A DNA stretch of 64,000 bases, taken from assembly GCA_029863175.1 (NCBI GenBank), contig JAOTVX010000012.1, positions 13,344-77,343 on the forward strand. Direction: 5' to 3'. The DNA comes from Betaproteobacteria bacterium (GTDB lineage: Bacteria > Pseudomonadota > Gammaproteobacteria > Burkholderiales > SG8-41). Made by a program: the position numbers and the translations under genes. Under the pieces are notes generated by a model. The model did not search any database and had not been told where the DNA came from. It worked only from the letters and a program-made list of their open reading frames with translations. Positions 1-7,842 of the stretch are shown one piece after another; positions within the stretch are counted from its first letter, which is position 1; every line of letters starts with the position of its first letter.

Positions 1-1264
1 ATTCGTCCTGTTCCTCCGCGTCCTTGTGCGTAGACGCGAAGCGCAAGAGCTTCGCAATGCGCTCGCGGCTCGAAAAGTCCTCTCCGACGCCCTCCTTGAA
101 CACCCTCCCGAATTCCTTCCAGAACGTCGCGTATTTTTCCTTGTCCTTCTCAGCGAGATCCTCGAGCATCGAGAGCACGCGCCGCACCGACCCGGCGCGG
201 ATCATCTCCACGTCCTTCGATTCCTGCAGGATCTCGCGCGAGACGTTGAGCGGAAGGTCGGCCGAATCGACGACCCCGCGCACGAAGCGGAGGTACGCCG
301 GCATTAGGTGCTCGGCGTCGTCCATGATGAACACGCGCCGGACGTAGAGCTTGATGCCGCGCCGATGGTCGCGGTCCCAGAGGTCGAAGGGCGCGCGCGA
401 GGGAATGTAGAGGAGCTGCGTGTACTCTTTCGTGCCCTCGACCCGGTTATGAGAGTAGGCGAGCGGTGTCTCGAAGTCGTGCGCGACGTGCTTGTAGAAT
501 TCGTGGTACTGCTCTTCGGTGATCTCCGACTTCGGCCGTGCCCACAACGCGCTCGCCTGGTTGACGGTCTCGTCCTCGCCCGTGGTGCGGTAGACCCGGT
601 TGTCCTTGTCCCACTCCTCCTTCTTCATCACGATCGGCAGAGTGATGTGATCGGAATACTTTCTGATGATGGAGCGCAGCCGCTCTCCGTTCGCGAGCTC
701 GTCCTCGCCCTCGCGTAAATGTAGCGTCACCTCGGTGCCGCGCCCGGCGCGCTCGACCGTTTCGATGGTGTATTCGCCGCTGCCGTCAGATTCCCACCGC
801 ACCCCGTGCTCCCGGGTGAGCCCTGCGCGGCGTGTCGTCAGCGTCACCCGGTCGGCGGCGATGAACGAGGAATAGAAGCCCACGCCGAACTGTCCGATCA
901 GGTGCGCGTCTTTGGCCTGATCGCCTGTCAGGCTCTGGAAAAAGTCGCGCGTGCCGGATTTGGCGATGGTGCCGATCTGCTCGATCACCTCCTGGCGCGA
1001 CATGCCGATGCCATTGTCCGACACGGTCACGGTGCGCGCCTTCGGGTCGAGGCTAACGCGGATCCCGAGCTCGGGATCGTCCTCGTAGAGCGCCTTGTCG
1101 GTGAGCGCCTCAAAGCGCAGCTTGTCGCACGCGTCCGACGCGTTCGAAATCAGCTCGCGCAGGAAGATCTCCTTGTTGCTGTACAAGGAGTGCACCATCA
1201 AGTCGAGCAGCTGCTTGACTTCGGCTTGGAAGCCAAGTGTCTCGCGGGTCTGGGTTTCAGACAT
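1..1264 (-). CDS. htpG: Molecular chaperone HtpG (Hsp90), 3' part outside window
   Basis: Cytosolic ATP-dependent Hsp90 chaperone. The frame stays open to the left edge, so only about 421 N-terminal residues are visible. GHKL ATPase motifs are in order: [11 protein letters not shown] at about residues 35-45, DNGIGM at 83-88, the GTIAKSGT lid segment near 98-105 and GQFGVGFYS at 124-132. The middle domain follows, with the typical [11 protein letters not shown] segment. Two ATGs are adjacent (1267 and 1264); the second lies about 5 nt from a GGGAGGAA ribosome binding site and gives the usual MSETQ start, so it is preferred. No frameshift is visible. The gene stands alone, with a repeat-bearing gap upstream. 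Confidence 0.97.
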   Translation of the reverse strand, partial: MSETQTRETLGFQAEVKQLLDLMVHSLYSNKEIFLRELISNASDACDKLRFEALTDKALYEDDPELGIRVSLDPKARTVTVSDNGIGMSRQEVIEQIGTIAKSGTRDFFQSLTGDQAKDAHLIGQFGVGFYSSFIAADRVTLTTRRAGLTREHGVRWESDGSGEYTIETVERAGRGTEVTLHLREGEDELANGERLRSIIRKYSDHITLPIVMKKEEWDKDNRVYRTTGEDETVNQASALWARPKSEITEEQYHEFYKHVAHDFETPLAYSHNRVEGTKEYTQLLYIPSRAPFDLWDRDHRRGIKLYVRRVFIMDDAEHLMPAYLRFVRGVVDSADLPLNVSREILQESKDVEMIRAGSVRRVLSMLEDLAEKDKEKYATFWKEFGRVFKEGVGEDFSSRERIAKLLRFASTHKDAEEQDE

Positions 1265-1318
1265 CATTTCCTCCCTGGAACCGGTCTAAACAAATCAGTG
1301 CAACCGTTTGATCATTAA

Positions 1319-1416
1319 CCACGGAATCACACGGAATCACAACGATGAAGATTTGAACCGGAAAATGTTCCGTATTGCAACGAAAGTTTTCGTCTGGTTC
1401 CGTGTGGTTCCGTGGC
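1319..1416. repeat. Inverted pair of CACGGAA word repeats
   Basis: A left arm with two copies of CACGGAATCA (1319-1340) faces a right arm with GTTCCGTG words (1397-1416). The transcript could fold into an imperfect hairpin. The rest of the gap between htpG and the permease (1265-1552) shows no gene. Confidence 0.6.
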
Positions 1417-1552
1417 TGTGGTGTTTTTGAGGTGGATTCTGGACAGATACTGGCGGATCTGGGGTCCGCCCCGCGAATTTCAAGGGCCTGCTGGCGGAGG
1501 GGAGCGCAGTGGGCAAACCCGACAGCGTGCCGGGCGCGGCCATGGGCCGGTA

Positions 1553-2926
1553 TCAACCCCGCCCAGGTGAGGCGGCTATCCGCCTGGCCCAAATCAGCAC
1601 CGGAACGCCCGAGAACACCATAGCGATTCCGATGATGGCGCCGATGCTGCCCGGATCGAGGCTCATTGCGTAAGTGAAGCTCGAGTAGAGCATGTAAGCG
1701 CACGCCGCAACAAACAGCAGCGGGGTCACGGGGTAAAAAGGCACCCGGAACGGGTCGCTGTTGACTGGCGCGTGGCGCCGCAGGAGAAAGAGCGAGACTG
1801 CGGTCAGCATGAAGAACAGCCAGAATGCCGGCGCAGTGTACGCCACCATGGTCTGAAACCCGTCCGGCGTAAAGGAAGCGAGCAGTATCAGCGTGAGCGC
1901 GATTGCACCCTGCACCAGTAACGCATTTACCGGGGCGGCCGCCTGCTCGCTCCAGCGCCCGAGCGCGCTGAAGATGGCGAAATCCCGTCCCAGCGCGTAG
2001 TTCGTGCGCGCGCCCGTAAAGACTGTCGCGTTGAGCGTCGAGAGCGCAGCCGACACGACGACGATGGAGAGTAGCCATGCGCCGCCATCGCCCCACGTCG
2101 CCCGCATCAGGTCCGCTGCGACCGCCTTCGAGGACTGCATCCCGCCCAGCCCGAGCACGTTCAGGTAGGCGAGATTGAGCAGCAGGTAGAGCAGCGTGAT
2201 CACAAAAATGCCGATCAGCAAAGCGCGGACGATGTTGCGCTTCGTGTCGCGCATTTCCGCGGTCAGATAAGCCGCCTCGTTCCAGCCGCCGTAAGTCAGC
2301 AGCACGAAGATCAGCGCGAGCCCGGAAAACCACGCTCCACCCTTTGACGGGTCGGGCGCCGGCGCTGGCGGAGCCGGCGCTGCCGCGAGACCGCCGACCA
2401 CCACCGCCAGCACGGTCAGCGCCAGCGCCGTGGTGAGCATGTTCTGAACCCATTTGCTCTGCGTGGTGCCCGCAACGTTGAGCGCCGTGACGCCAAGCAC
2501 CGCGAGGCCGGCGTAGAGCGCGGAGCTATGCTTGCCGAGCGGCAGGAGTGTCGTGGCGTAATCGGCAAAGACAAATGCGATCGCAGCAATCGCGCCGGTC
2601 TGGATCACCGTCATCCGCGCCCAGGCGAAAAGAAAACCAAGCCAATCGCCGTAGGCCCGCGACAGGAAATAGTATTCACCGCCGGCGTTGGGATGCGAGC
2701 TGCCCAGCTCGGCGTAGCAGAGCGCCCCGATCAGCGAGATTGCGCCGCCAATCAGCCAGAGCGCGATGAAGGCGAACGGGGTCGCGACATTGCCCGCGAC
2801 AATGGAAGGCGCCTTGAAGATCCCGACGCCCACGACGATCCCGACGATCATCGCCACCGCGTCGAATACGGTAAGCGTCGGGCGTGGCGTGGCGCCGCTC
2901 CCCGCGGGGTCGTGGTCGATCCTCAT
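1553..2926 (-). CDS. APC-superfamily amino acid/polyamine permease
   Basis: Inner-membrane secondary transporter of about 457 residues, normal for the amino acid-polyamine-organocation family, with roughly twelve hydrophobic segments. Near the N-terminus is the diagnostic VGVGIFKAPS helix-1 loop, followed by the GALCYAELGSSHPNAGGEYY region typical of this family. The start ATG at 2926 overlaps the TGA of the preceding exported methyltransferase-like gene as ATGA, which implies translational coupling and makes this the last gene of the minus-strand operon. Substrate cannot be read from sequence. Its tight linkage to five exported SAM-fold proteins is unusual and may mean that they act on a compound this permease moves, but that is inference. 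Confidence 0.88.
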   Translation of the reverse strand: MRIDHDPAGSGATPRPTLTVFDAVAMIVGIVVGVGIFKAPSIVAGNVATPFAFIALWLIGGAISLIGALCYAELGSSHPNAGGEYYFLSRAYGDWLGFLFAWARMTVIQTGAIAAIAFVFADYATTLLPLGKHSSALYAGLAVLGVTALNVAGTTQSKWVQNMLTTALALTVLAVVVGGLAAAPAPPAPAPDPSKGGAWFSGLALIFVLLTYGGWNEAAYLTAEMRDTKRNIVRALLIGIFVITLLYLLLNLAYLNVLGLGGMQSSKAVAADLMRATWGDGGAWLLSIVVVSAALSTLNATVFTGARTNYALGRDFAIFSALGRWSEQAAAPVNALLVQGAIALTLILLASFTPDGFQTMVAYTAPAFWLFFMLTAVSLFLLRRHAPVNSDPFRVPFYPVTPLLFVAACAYMLYSSFTYAMSLDPGSIGAIIGIAMVFSGVPVLIWARRIAASPGRG

Positions 2927-3852
2927 TGCGTCATGCGCTGGAACCGGCGCGCCGGATGGCTGCCGCCGTAGCTGACCTCCCTGGCCTCGATCAGCCTGGC
3001 GACCCACGGCCGGGTGCGCTGCGCCTTGCCTTGGCCGAAGGTGACGGTGCCCTCGATCGTATCGTTCTTCACCTTCCCGCTGAAGCGATGGGCGAGCATC
3101 CGCCCCTCGACGATAAGCTGCGAGTTGAACTCGAACTGGTCGCCCACGAGCCTAAACTCGGGGATCTTGCCCTCCCGCTTGCCGACCCGCACCATGCCTT
3201 CGACGAACTGAAAGTCCTGATCGAAGAAGAAATCGTACGGCACCACTTTGCGGCCGTGCTCGATCTGCGAGAGCCATCGGCCCGCCATCTTGGCAGGCAC
3301 GGTATAGAGGAAAATGTAGCTCTTGTCTTCGTCGCCGACCTCTTTCCCCGGCACGGGCATGATCTTCTGGGCGTCGGGGAACCATTCAGCCATGTCATAA
3401 TCATGCGTCACCACGCGCGTGCCCGGCTTGAGCCCCAGAATCTTCGGCCGCAGCTTGAGGTTTAGCTCCGGCAGAAGGTAGGCCGTGATCACCGTGGCGG
3501 GCGTAAGATCGGTCTGGAACAGATCCTGTTCGAGGAAGTGCGCGCGGTCGGCCACGCCCGCCAGGCGCGCGTTCTCGTTCGCCCTCTTGAGCAGGACACG
3601 GTCGAGGTCCACGCCGAAGCCGCGTGCTCCGTGTTTCGTCGCCGCCGTGATGACGATGCGCCCGTCGCCCGAGCCGAGGTCGATGATGTAATCGCTTGGG
3701 CCAACTTTTGCCATGTTCAGCATCTCGTCGACGACCTCCTGCGGCGTCGGCACGTAGATCACGTCGCCTTCGCCTTCCTGGGCACCGACGCCTGGCGCTG
3801 CCAGCAGCAGCGACACCGCCAACATTCGTTTCAATCGTGCAGTGAGATTCAT
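2923..3852 (-). CDS. Exported class I SAM-methyltransferase-like protein, paralogue 1
   Basis: A 309-residue protein with a Sec signal peptide (positively charged start, hydrophobic core, GVGA cleavage region near residue 24) and then a class I methyltransferase fold. Motif I is DLGSGDGR at residues 58-65, and an acidic residue ends strand 2 in GFGVDLD (about 78-84). The start at 3852 follows a GAGGAC site and puts the signal peptide at the N-terminus; an upstream in-frame start would not. The last 130 or so residues are rich in beta strands and not recognised. It is most similar by eye to the four genes that follow upstream, and it overlaps the permease gene. A methyltransferase fold outside the cytoplasm has no obvious SAM supply; true activity is unknown. 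Confidence 0.85.
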   Translation of the reverse strand: MNLTARLKRMLAVSLLLAAPGVGAQEGEGDVIYVPTPQEVVDEMLNMAKVGPSDYIIDLGSGDGRIVITAATKHGARGFGVDLDRVLLKRANENARLAGVADRAHFLEQDLFQTDLTPATVITAYLLPELNLKLRPKILGLKPGTRVVTHDYDMAEWFPDAQKIMPVPGKEVGDEDKSYIFLYTVPAKMAGRWLSQIEHGRKVVPYDFFFDQDFQFVEGMVRVGKREGKIPEFRLVGDQFEFNSQLIVEGRMLAHRFSGKVKNDTIEGTVTFGQGKAQRTRPWVARLIEAREVSYGGSHPARRFQRMTQ

Positions 3853-3907
3853 GTCAAGTCCTCGACTCAAATGTGAATAATGAACGGTGAACGGAAGAAA
3901 CAACACA

Positions 3908-3958
3908 CATCGCACCCTATTTCCTAATTCCTATTTCCTATTTACTTGGTGATCTGCG
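3908..3958. repeat. Intergenic word repeat (CCTATTT / TTCATCGGCGGCT)
   Basis: Spacer between paralogues 1 and 2. It holds TTCCTA/CTATTTCC words repeated four times, followed by a TCTGCGTTCATCGGCGGC word seen in several other gaps of this window. Confidence 0.5.
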
Positions 3959-3959
3959 T

Positions 3960-4904
3960 TCATCGGCGGCTGTCGCCCGGGAACACTTGAGATCGCTTCC
4001 AGTCAGCCGGCGCTGGCGTGATATCGATCGCCGCGCGCTGAATCCGGCTCGCGCGCCAGTCGAGTTCCACGCCCCCGGCCAATTTCACCTTTCCAGTAAT
4101 GGCGTCTCCGTTCACCCGCCCCTGAAACTCATAACGCACGCCGCGCCCCCCGGCTTCCGTCGTCAGCGAAAAACGCAACGCGTCTCCGCGCACTCTGCCG
4201 CCCTCGAGCCGGGCCATTGCCCCGCCCGCTCGTGCCGTGCCGGACAACATCTGGAACCTTTGCTTGAGCTGGGCCTCGTATGTGACGAGCCCTTCCCCGG
4301 TGCCAACGCTCCAGCGCCACGTGCCTGCTGCATTCGCCGGTATGACCCACAGATAGACCTTGCTCTCAGGCGCGCCGTAGGGCTTGTCGGGGACCGGGAC
4401 CGTAAGCTGCGCATCCGGTAACCACAGATCCATGCCGAAATCGTGCGAAACCACGCGCGTGCCGGGCTTGAGCTCCGCGAATAGTCGCGAGCGCAACTGT
4501 AAATTGATTGAAGGGTAAAGATACATGGTGAGCACTGTGGCCCGGGAGATGTCGGTGAGGAAGAGGTTCCGTGCGAAGAACTGGACACGTTCCCCAACAC
4601 CCGCTCGCTCCGCCGCCTCCCGGGCGCGGGCGACCAGGTACTCGTCCACGTCCACGCCGAAACCGCGCGCGCCATGCCGCTTGGCTGCGGCAATGACGAT
4701 ACGCCCATCCCCGGATCCGAGGTCCACCACGTAATCCTGCGACTCGACCTTGGCGATAGCGAGCATGGCCTCCACGACATTGGGAGCCGTCGGCACGTAG
4801 GGCACGTCGGGATCGGGTGCTGCAAACGTGCCGGTGGTTACCGCAACAAGAGAACATACCGCGACCGCCAACGCGGCGCGTACCCGCTGACCGTAATGAT
4901 TCAC
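3960..4904 (-). CDS. Exported class I SAM-methyltransferase-like protein, paralogue 2
   Basis: A 314-residue paralogue of its neighbours. The GTG start at 4904 is preferred because it forms a GTGA overlap with the stop of paralogue 3 and begins directly with a signal peptide ending near TTGTFA; an ATG at 4928 is possible. The shared core follows: DVPYVPTAPNVVEAML, DLGSGDGR and GVDVD, then a TVLTMYLYP segment and GTRVVSHDF. A beta-rich C-terminal half is less conserved between the paralogues and includes a WRWSVGTGEG segment. The tail after about residue 290 is unique to this copy. Probably periplasmic; enzymatic activity is not proven. Confidence 0.84.
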   Translation of the reverse strand: MNHYGQRVRAALAVAVCSLVAVTTGTFAAPDPDVPYVPTAPNVVEAMLAIAKVESQDYVVDLGSGDGRIVIAAAKRHGARGFGVDVDEYLVARAREAAERAGVGERVQFFARNLFLTDISRATVLTMYLYPSINLQLRSRLFAELKPGTRVVSHDFGMDLWLPDAQLTVPVPDKPYGAPESKVYLWVIPANAAGTWRWSVGTGEGLVTYEAQLKQRFQMLSGTARAGGAMARLEGGRVRGDALRFSLTTEAGGRGVRYEFQGRVNGDAITGKVKLAGGVELDWRASRIQRAAIDITPAPADWKRSQVFPGDSRR

Positions 4905-5764
4905 TGTCCCACCCGAAGTGCGCGCCATTGTGCAATGGCTCGTGCCTTTCCGACGCCGCGCGTTACCTGCCCCTCGATCGCATCGCCCGCTACGCGCCCC
5001 TCGAAATAGAGGCTCGCCTCGTTGTCGCGGTCGGAGGTATCGACGAGGATGAAGCTCAGCCGCGCGCCGGTCAGCCGCGCCTCCCAGACTGGCGCGTGCA
5101 CGCCGTTCAGCCGCGCGCTGCCGGAAACCACCTGATAGCGTTGCGTGAACTCAATCTCGATCAGGCGCTCGATCGGCGGCAGCGCCAGCCGCATCTGCCA
5201 GCGGCCCGCAACCCGCGCTGGGACGATCCACAAGAATACCTTCTTCCGGATCGTGCTCGTGCGGTCGGGCCGCCAGTCCTCGAGATCGTAATCGTGCGAG
5301 ACGATGCGCGTACCTGGATTCAACGTCAGGAGCCGCAGCCGCAGCCTGCGGTTTACTTCCGGGAACAGGTACATCGTAATGACGGTCGCTGGCGAAAGGT
5401 CTGTCTTGAAAAGGTCCTGCTCGACGAATTTCACCCGGGCCTCGACGCCCGCCTGCCGCGCGCGCTCCTCGCTCTGGATGAGCATGTGTTGATCCAGCTC
5501 CACACCGATCCCACGCGCTCCGAATTTTTTTGCGGCGGTGATCACCACGCGCCCGTCGCCGGAGCCCAGATCCATCACGAAATCGTCGGGGCTGACATTC
5601 GCGAGCCTCAACATCTCGTCCACGACGACCATTGGCGTGGGAACGAACGGCACGTCGAAGCTGGGTTGCGCGAGCGCCGGCCCCGCTGAAGCTCCCGCCG
5701 CCAAGAGAACAGCTACGGCAAAAACGCCTGTCCTTCGACACACGATTGACACAGCATTGAACAT
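4901..5764 (-). CDS. Exported class I SAM-methyltransferase-like protein, paralogue 3
   Basis: At 287 residues this is the shortest of the five paralogues. The N-terminal signal peptide runs through GVFAVAVLLAAGASAGPALA. The conserved block DVPFVPTPMVVVDEML, the SAM motif DLGSGDGR, GIGVELD and the PATVITMYLFPEVN segment are all present, so the binding pocket looks intact. The C-terminal region again begins with a VAGRW motif and is predicted beta-rich. The stop overlaps the start of paralogue 2. The ribosome site is poor and the upstream spacer to paralogue 4 carries a word repeat, so expression relative to the others may differ. Confidence 0.84.
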   Translation of the reverse strand: MFNAVSIVCRRTGVFAVAVLLAAGASAGPALAQPSFDVPFVPTPMVVVDEMLRLANVSPDDFVMDLGSGDGRVVITAAKKFGARGIGVELDQHMLIQSEERARQAGVEARVKFVEQDLFKTDLSPATVITMYLFPEVNRRLRLRLLTLNPGTRIVSHDYDLEDWRPDRTSTIRKKVFLWIVPARVAGRWQMRLALPPIERLIEIEFTQRYQVVSGSARLNGVHAPVWEARLTGARLSFILVDTSDRDNEASLYFEGRVAGDAIEGQVTRGVGKARAIAQWRALRVGQ

Positions 5765-5769
5765 TTAAA

Positions 5770-5815
5770 TTTAAACCTTGAACCTGCAACCTTGAACCTG
5801 GAACGTTGAGCGTCG
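5770..5815. repeat. Tandem CCTTGAACCTG word repeat
   Basis: Spacer between paralogues 3 and 4 containing AACCTTGAACCTG words two to three times. Nothing else is seen in it. Confidence 0.5.
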
Positions 5816-5822
5816 AAGACGC

Positions 5823-6782
5823 TCACCGGGCCCCGCACGGCACCCCCATCTCCCGGCACGGCGGCACGTTCCGCAGAGCAAAGTGCTTGGGGTCCCACAA
5901 CTCGATGCGCGCCGCGTTCCACGAAAGCGCCTGCCGCTGCTCACCGCGGATGATGCGTCCCTGACCTTCAATCACGTGGCTGACGATGCGCCCCGAGAAC
6001 TCGTAACGCGTCCGCGAAGAGCCGGCCTCGCTCGCGCCCACGAGCGCTATCCGGTCTCCCTCCAGCGTGACGCTTTCCAGAGACGCCCGACGCGCCCCGA
6101 TCGTGAGCGTGCCGGCGAGCTTTTGGAACGTCTGATCGAGCGTTAGTTCGAACACCGCTGGCTTGCCGTCCCGCGTCACTGTCCAGTACCAGCGTCCCGC
6201 GGCATTTCCCGGCACCACCCAATAGAAAATCTTGCTCCTCTTGCTCGAGCCCACCGTCTTCCCGGGCGCCTCCAGCTCCGTCTGGTCGTCCGGCGCCCAC
6301 ACGCCCATGTGGTAGTCGTGCGAGACGATGCGCGTACCCGCTCGCAGCGTGGCAAGCAGCTTGGGGCGGATCATGAGGTTCACCTCCGGAAGGAGGTAAA
6401 GCGTGACTATGGTGGCGGGGCTGACGTCGGTCTCGTGCAGGTCGCGCTGGTAGAACACGGCGCGATCCGCCACACCAGCCTTGGCGGCATTGGCATTACC
6501 GAGTTCGACAAGGCGCTGGTCGAGGTCCACGCCGAAGCCGCGCGCGCCATATTTCTTCGCGGCGGTGATGACCAACCGTCCGTCGCCGGAGCCCAGATCG
6601 ATCAGGTAGTCGTCGGCGCGCACCTTGGCAAGGCCCAGCATCGTGTCCACGATGTTCCGGGGCGTCTGGACGTAGGGCACGTCACCGTAGTCCTGGGCAA
6701 ACGCCGCAGCCGCCACTCCGGCGACCAGCAGCATGCCGCCGAGGTGCGCCAAGGTTGGTCCAACGGGAGCGTGAAAAATCAT
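5823..6782 (-). CDS. Exported class I SAM-methyltransferase-like protein, paralogue 4
   Basis: A 319-residue protein with a signal peptide (HLGGMLLVAGVAAAAFAQD, cleavage near residue 30), followed by DVPYVQTPRNIVDTML, the SAM motif DLGSGDGR, GFGVDLD, an NAN/AGVADRAVFYQRDL stretch and TIVTLYLLPEVN. The C-terminal half contains the shared AAGRWYW and QTFQKLAGT elements. The start ATG overlaps the stop of paralogue 5 as TGATG, so the two are translationally coupled. Cys residues in the extreme C-terminus (NVPPCREMGVPCGAR) occur only in this copy and could form a disulfide in the periplasm. Confidence 0.85.
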   Translation of the reverse strand: MIFHAPVGPTLAHLGGMLLVAGVAAAAFAQDYGDVPYVQTPRNIVDTMLGLAKVRADDYLIDLGSGDGRLVITAAKKYGARGFGVDLDQRLVELGNANAAKAGVADRAVFYQRDLHETDVSPATIVTLYLLPEVNLMIRPKLLATLRAGTRIVSHDYHMGVWAPDDQTELEAPGKTVGSSKRSKIFYWVVPGNAAGRWYWTVTRDGKPAVFELTLDQTFQKLAGTLTIGARRASLESVTLEGDRIALVGASEAGSSRTRYEFSGRIVSHVIEGQGRIIRGEQRQALSWNAARIELWDPKHFALRNVPPCREMGVPCGAR

Positions 6783-7744
6783 CAGTGGGGCAAGACTGGA
6801 GGATGAGGCAGGAACTGGCGGCGCCTTGTTTCATCTGTCGCCACCGCGGTCCGGGTTACGCGTCGTGCAGTCCAGTCGCCCTGCGACTGCAGGCGTTCGC
6901 CAGAGAGCATCGCGGTACCGAAGACATCGTCGCCATCAACCTTGCCGGTCAAGGCATGTTTCACGCGCGCGCCGTTGATATCGATCGTGAACTCTACGCG
7001 CAGCTCATCGCCCCGCACCCGTGCTTGGTCGAGCTTGACCAAGCGGCCGCCGATGCGGGCAGTGCCCGATAGGACCTGGTAGCGCTGCTGCAGGACAATC
7101 TCGTAGGAATGCGCTCTGCCTCCTACTGCGGACTCCCACGTCCAGCGGCCGGCGACCCGGGCCGGAACGATCCAGAGATAGACATCGCTCCGGCCGCCCG
7201 CGCGTCCGAACTTGTTCAGCGCCTCCACGACGACGTGCTGGTCCGGCTGCCAGGCGTCCATGGAAAAGTCGTGCGAGACGATGCGCGTGCCGGGCTTGAG
7301 CGCAAGCAGCCGCGGACGCAGCTCGAGGTTGACGTGCGGCGCCAGGTACATGGTGATCACGGTGGCTTCGGCGAGGCTGGTATCGAACAGATCGCGCTGG
7401 TAGAACGCGACGCGGTCAGCAACGCTCGTGCGCCGGGCGTTTTCGTTGCTCTCCTCAATAAGTTCCGGATCGATGTCCACCCCGAAACCACGCGTGCCGA
7501 AGTTTTTTGCAGCCGTGATCACGATGCGGCCATCGCCCGAGCCGAGGTCGATCAGATAGTCGTTGGAGCCGACCCTGCCGATCTCGAGAATGCGGTCGAC
7601 AACGGCCTGCGGGGTCGGCACATAAGGAACCCGGGGTTCCGCCGCTGCAACCGGCATGGCCGCGGCGGCAGCCAGAAGCGCGCCGCACAACCTGTCGCGG
7701 ATTGGCGACGAAACCAGCTGACGAGAAGGGGTCTGCACTAGCAT
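6782..7744 (-). CDS. Exported class I SAM-methyltransferase-like protein, paralogue 5 (first gene of operon)
   Basis: A 320-residue first member of the minus-strand operon, with signal peptide (CGALLAAAAAMPVAAA), RVPYVPTPQAVVDRIL, DLGSGDGR, GFGVDID and EATVITMYLAPHVN. The C-terminal half has VAGRWTW and QRYQVLSGTARIGG, matching the same positions in the other copies. A GAGGAG site lies just before the ATG. The short region between this gene and the divergent spermidine-synthase-like gene (7745-7842) must hold both promoters. Five copies in a row, each with a retained SAM motif but diverged C-terminal halves, suggest duplication followed by change of target. Confidence 0.85.
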   Translation of the reverse strand: MLVQTPSRQLVSSPIRDRLCGALLAAAAAMPVAAAEPRVPYVPTPQAVVDRILEIGRVGSNDYLIDLGSGDGRIVITAAKNFGTRGFGVDIDPELIEESNENARRTSVADRVAFYQRDLFDTSLAEATVITMYLAPHVNLELRPRLLALKPGTRIVSHDFSMDAWQPDQHVVVEALNKFGRAGGRSDVYLWIVPARVAGRWTWESAVGGRAHSYEIVLQQRYQVLSGTARIGGRLVKLDQARVRGDELRVEFTIDINGARVKHALTGKVDGDDVFGTAMLSGERLQSQGDWTARRVTRTAVATDETRRRQFLPHPPVLPH

Positions 7745-7842
7745 TCTCCTCTAAGAGCTGCTCTCCTCGCCCGAGCCTGGGTTATATTGGGAAATTCGAA
7801 AGTGCGGGATTATACCCGACTGATGCTTACGCACTCCTGACC

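Noticed and set aside
1257..2453. Minus-strand frame overlapping the APC permease and the htpG start
   Set aside because: Arg/Ala-rich, frame-shifted copy of the permease region with no family match.
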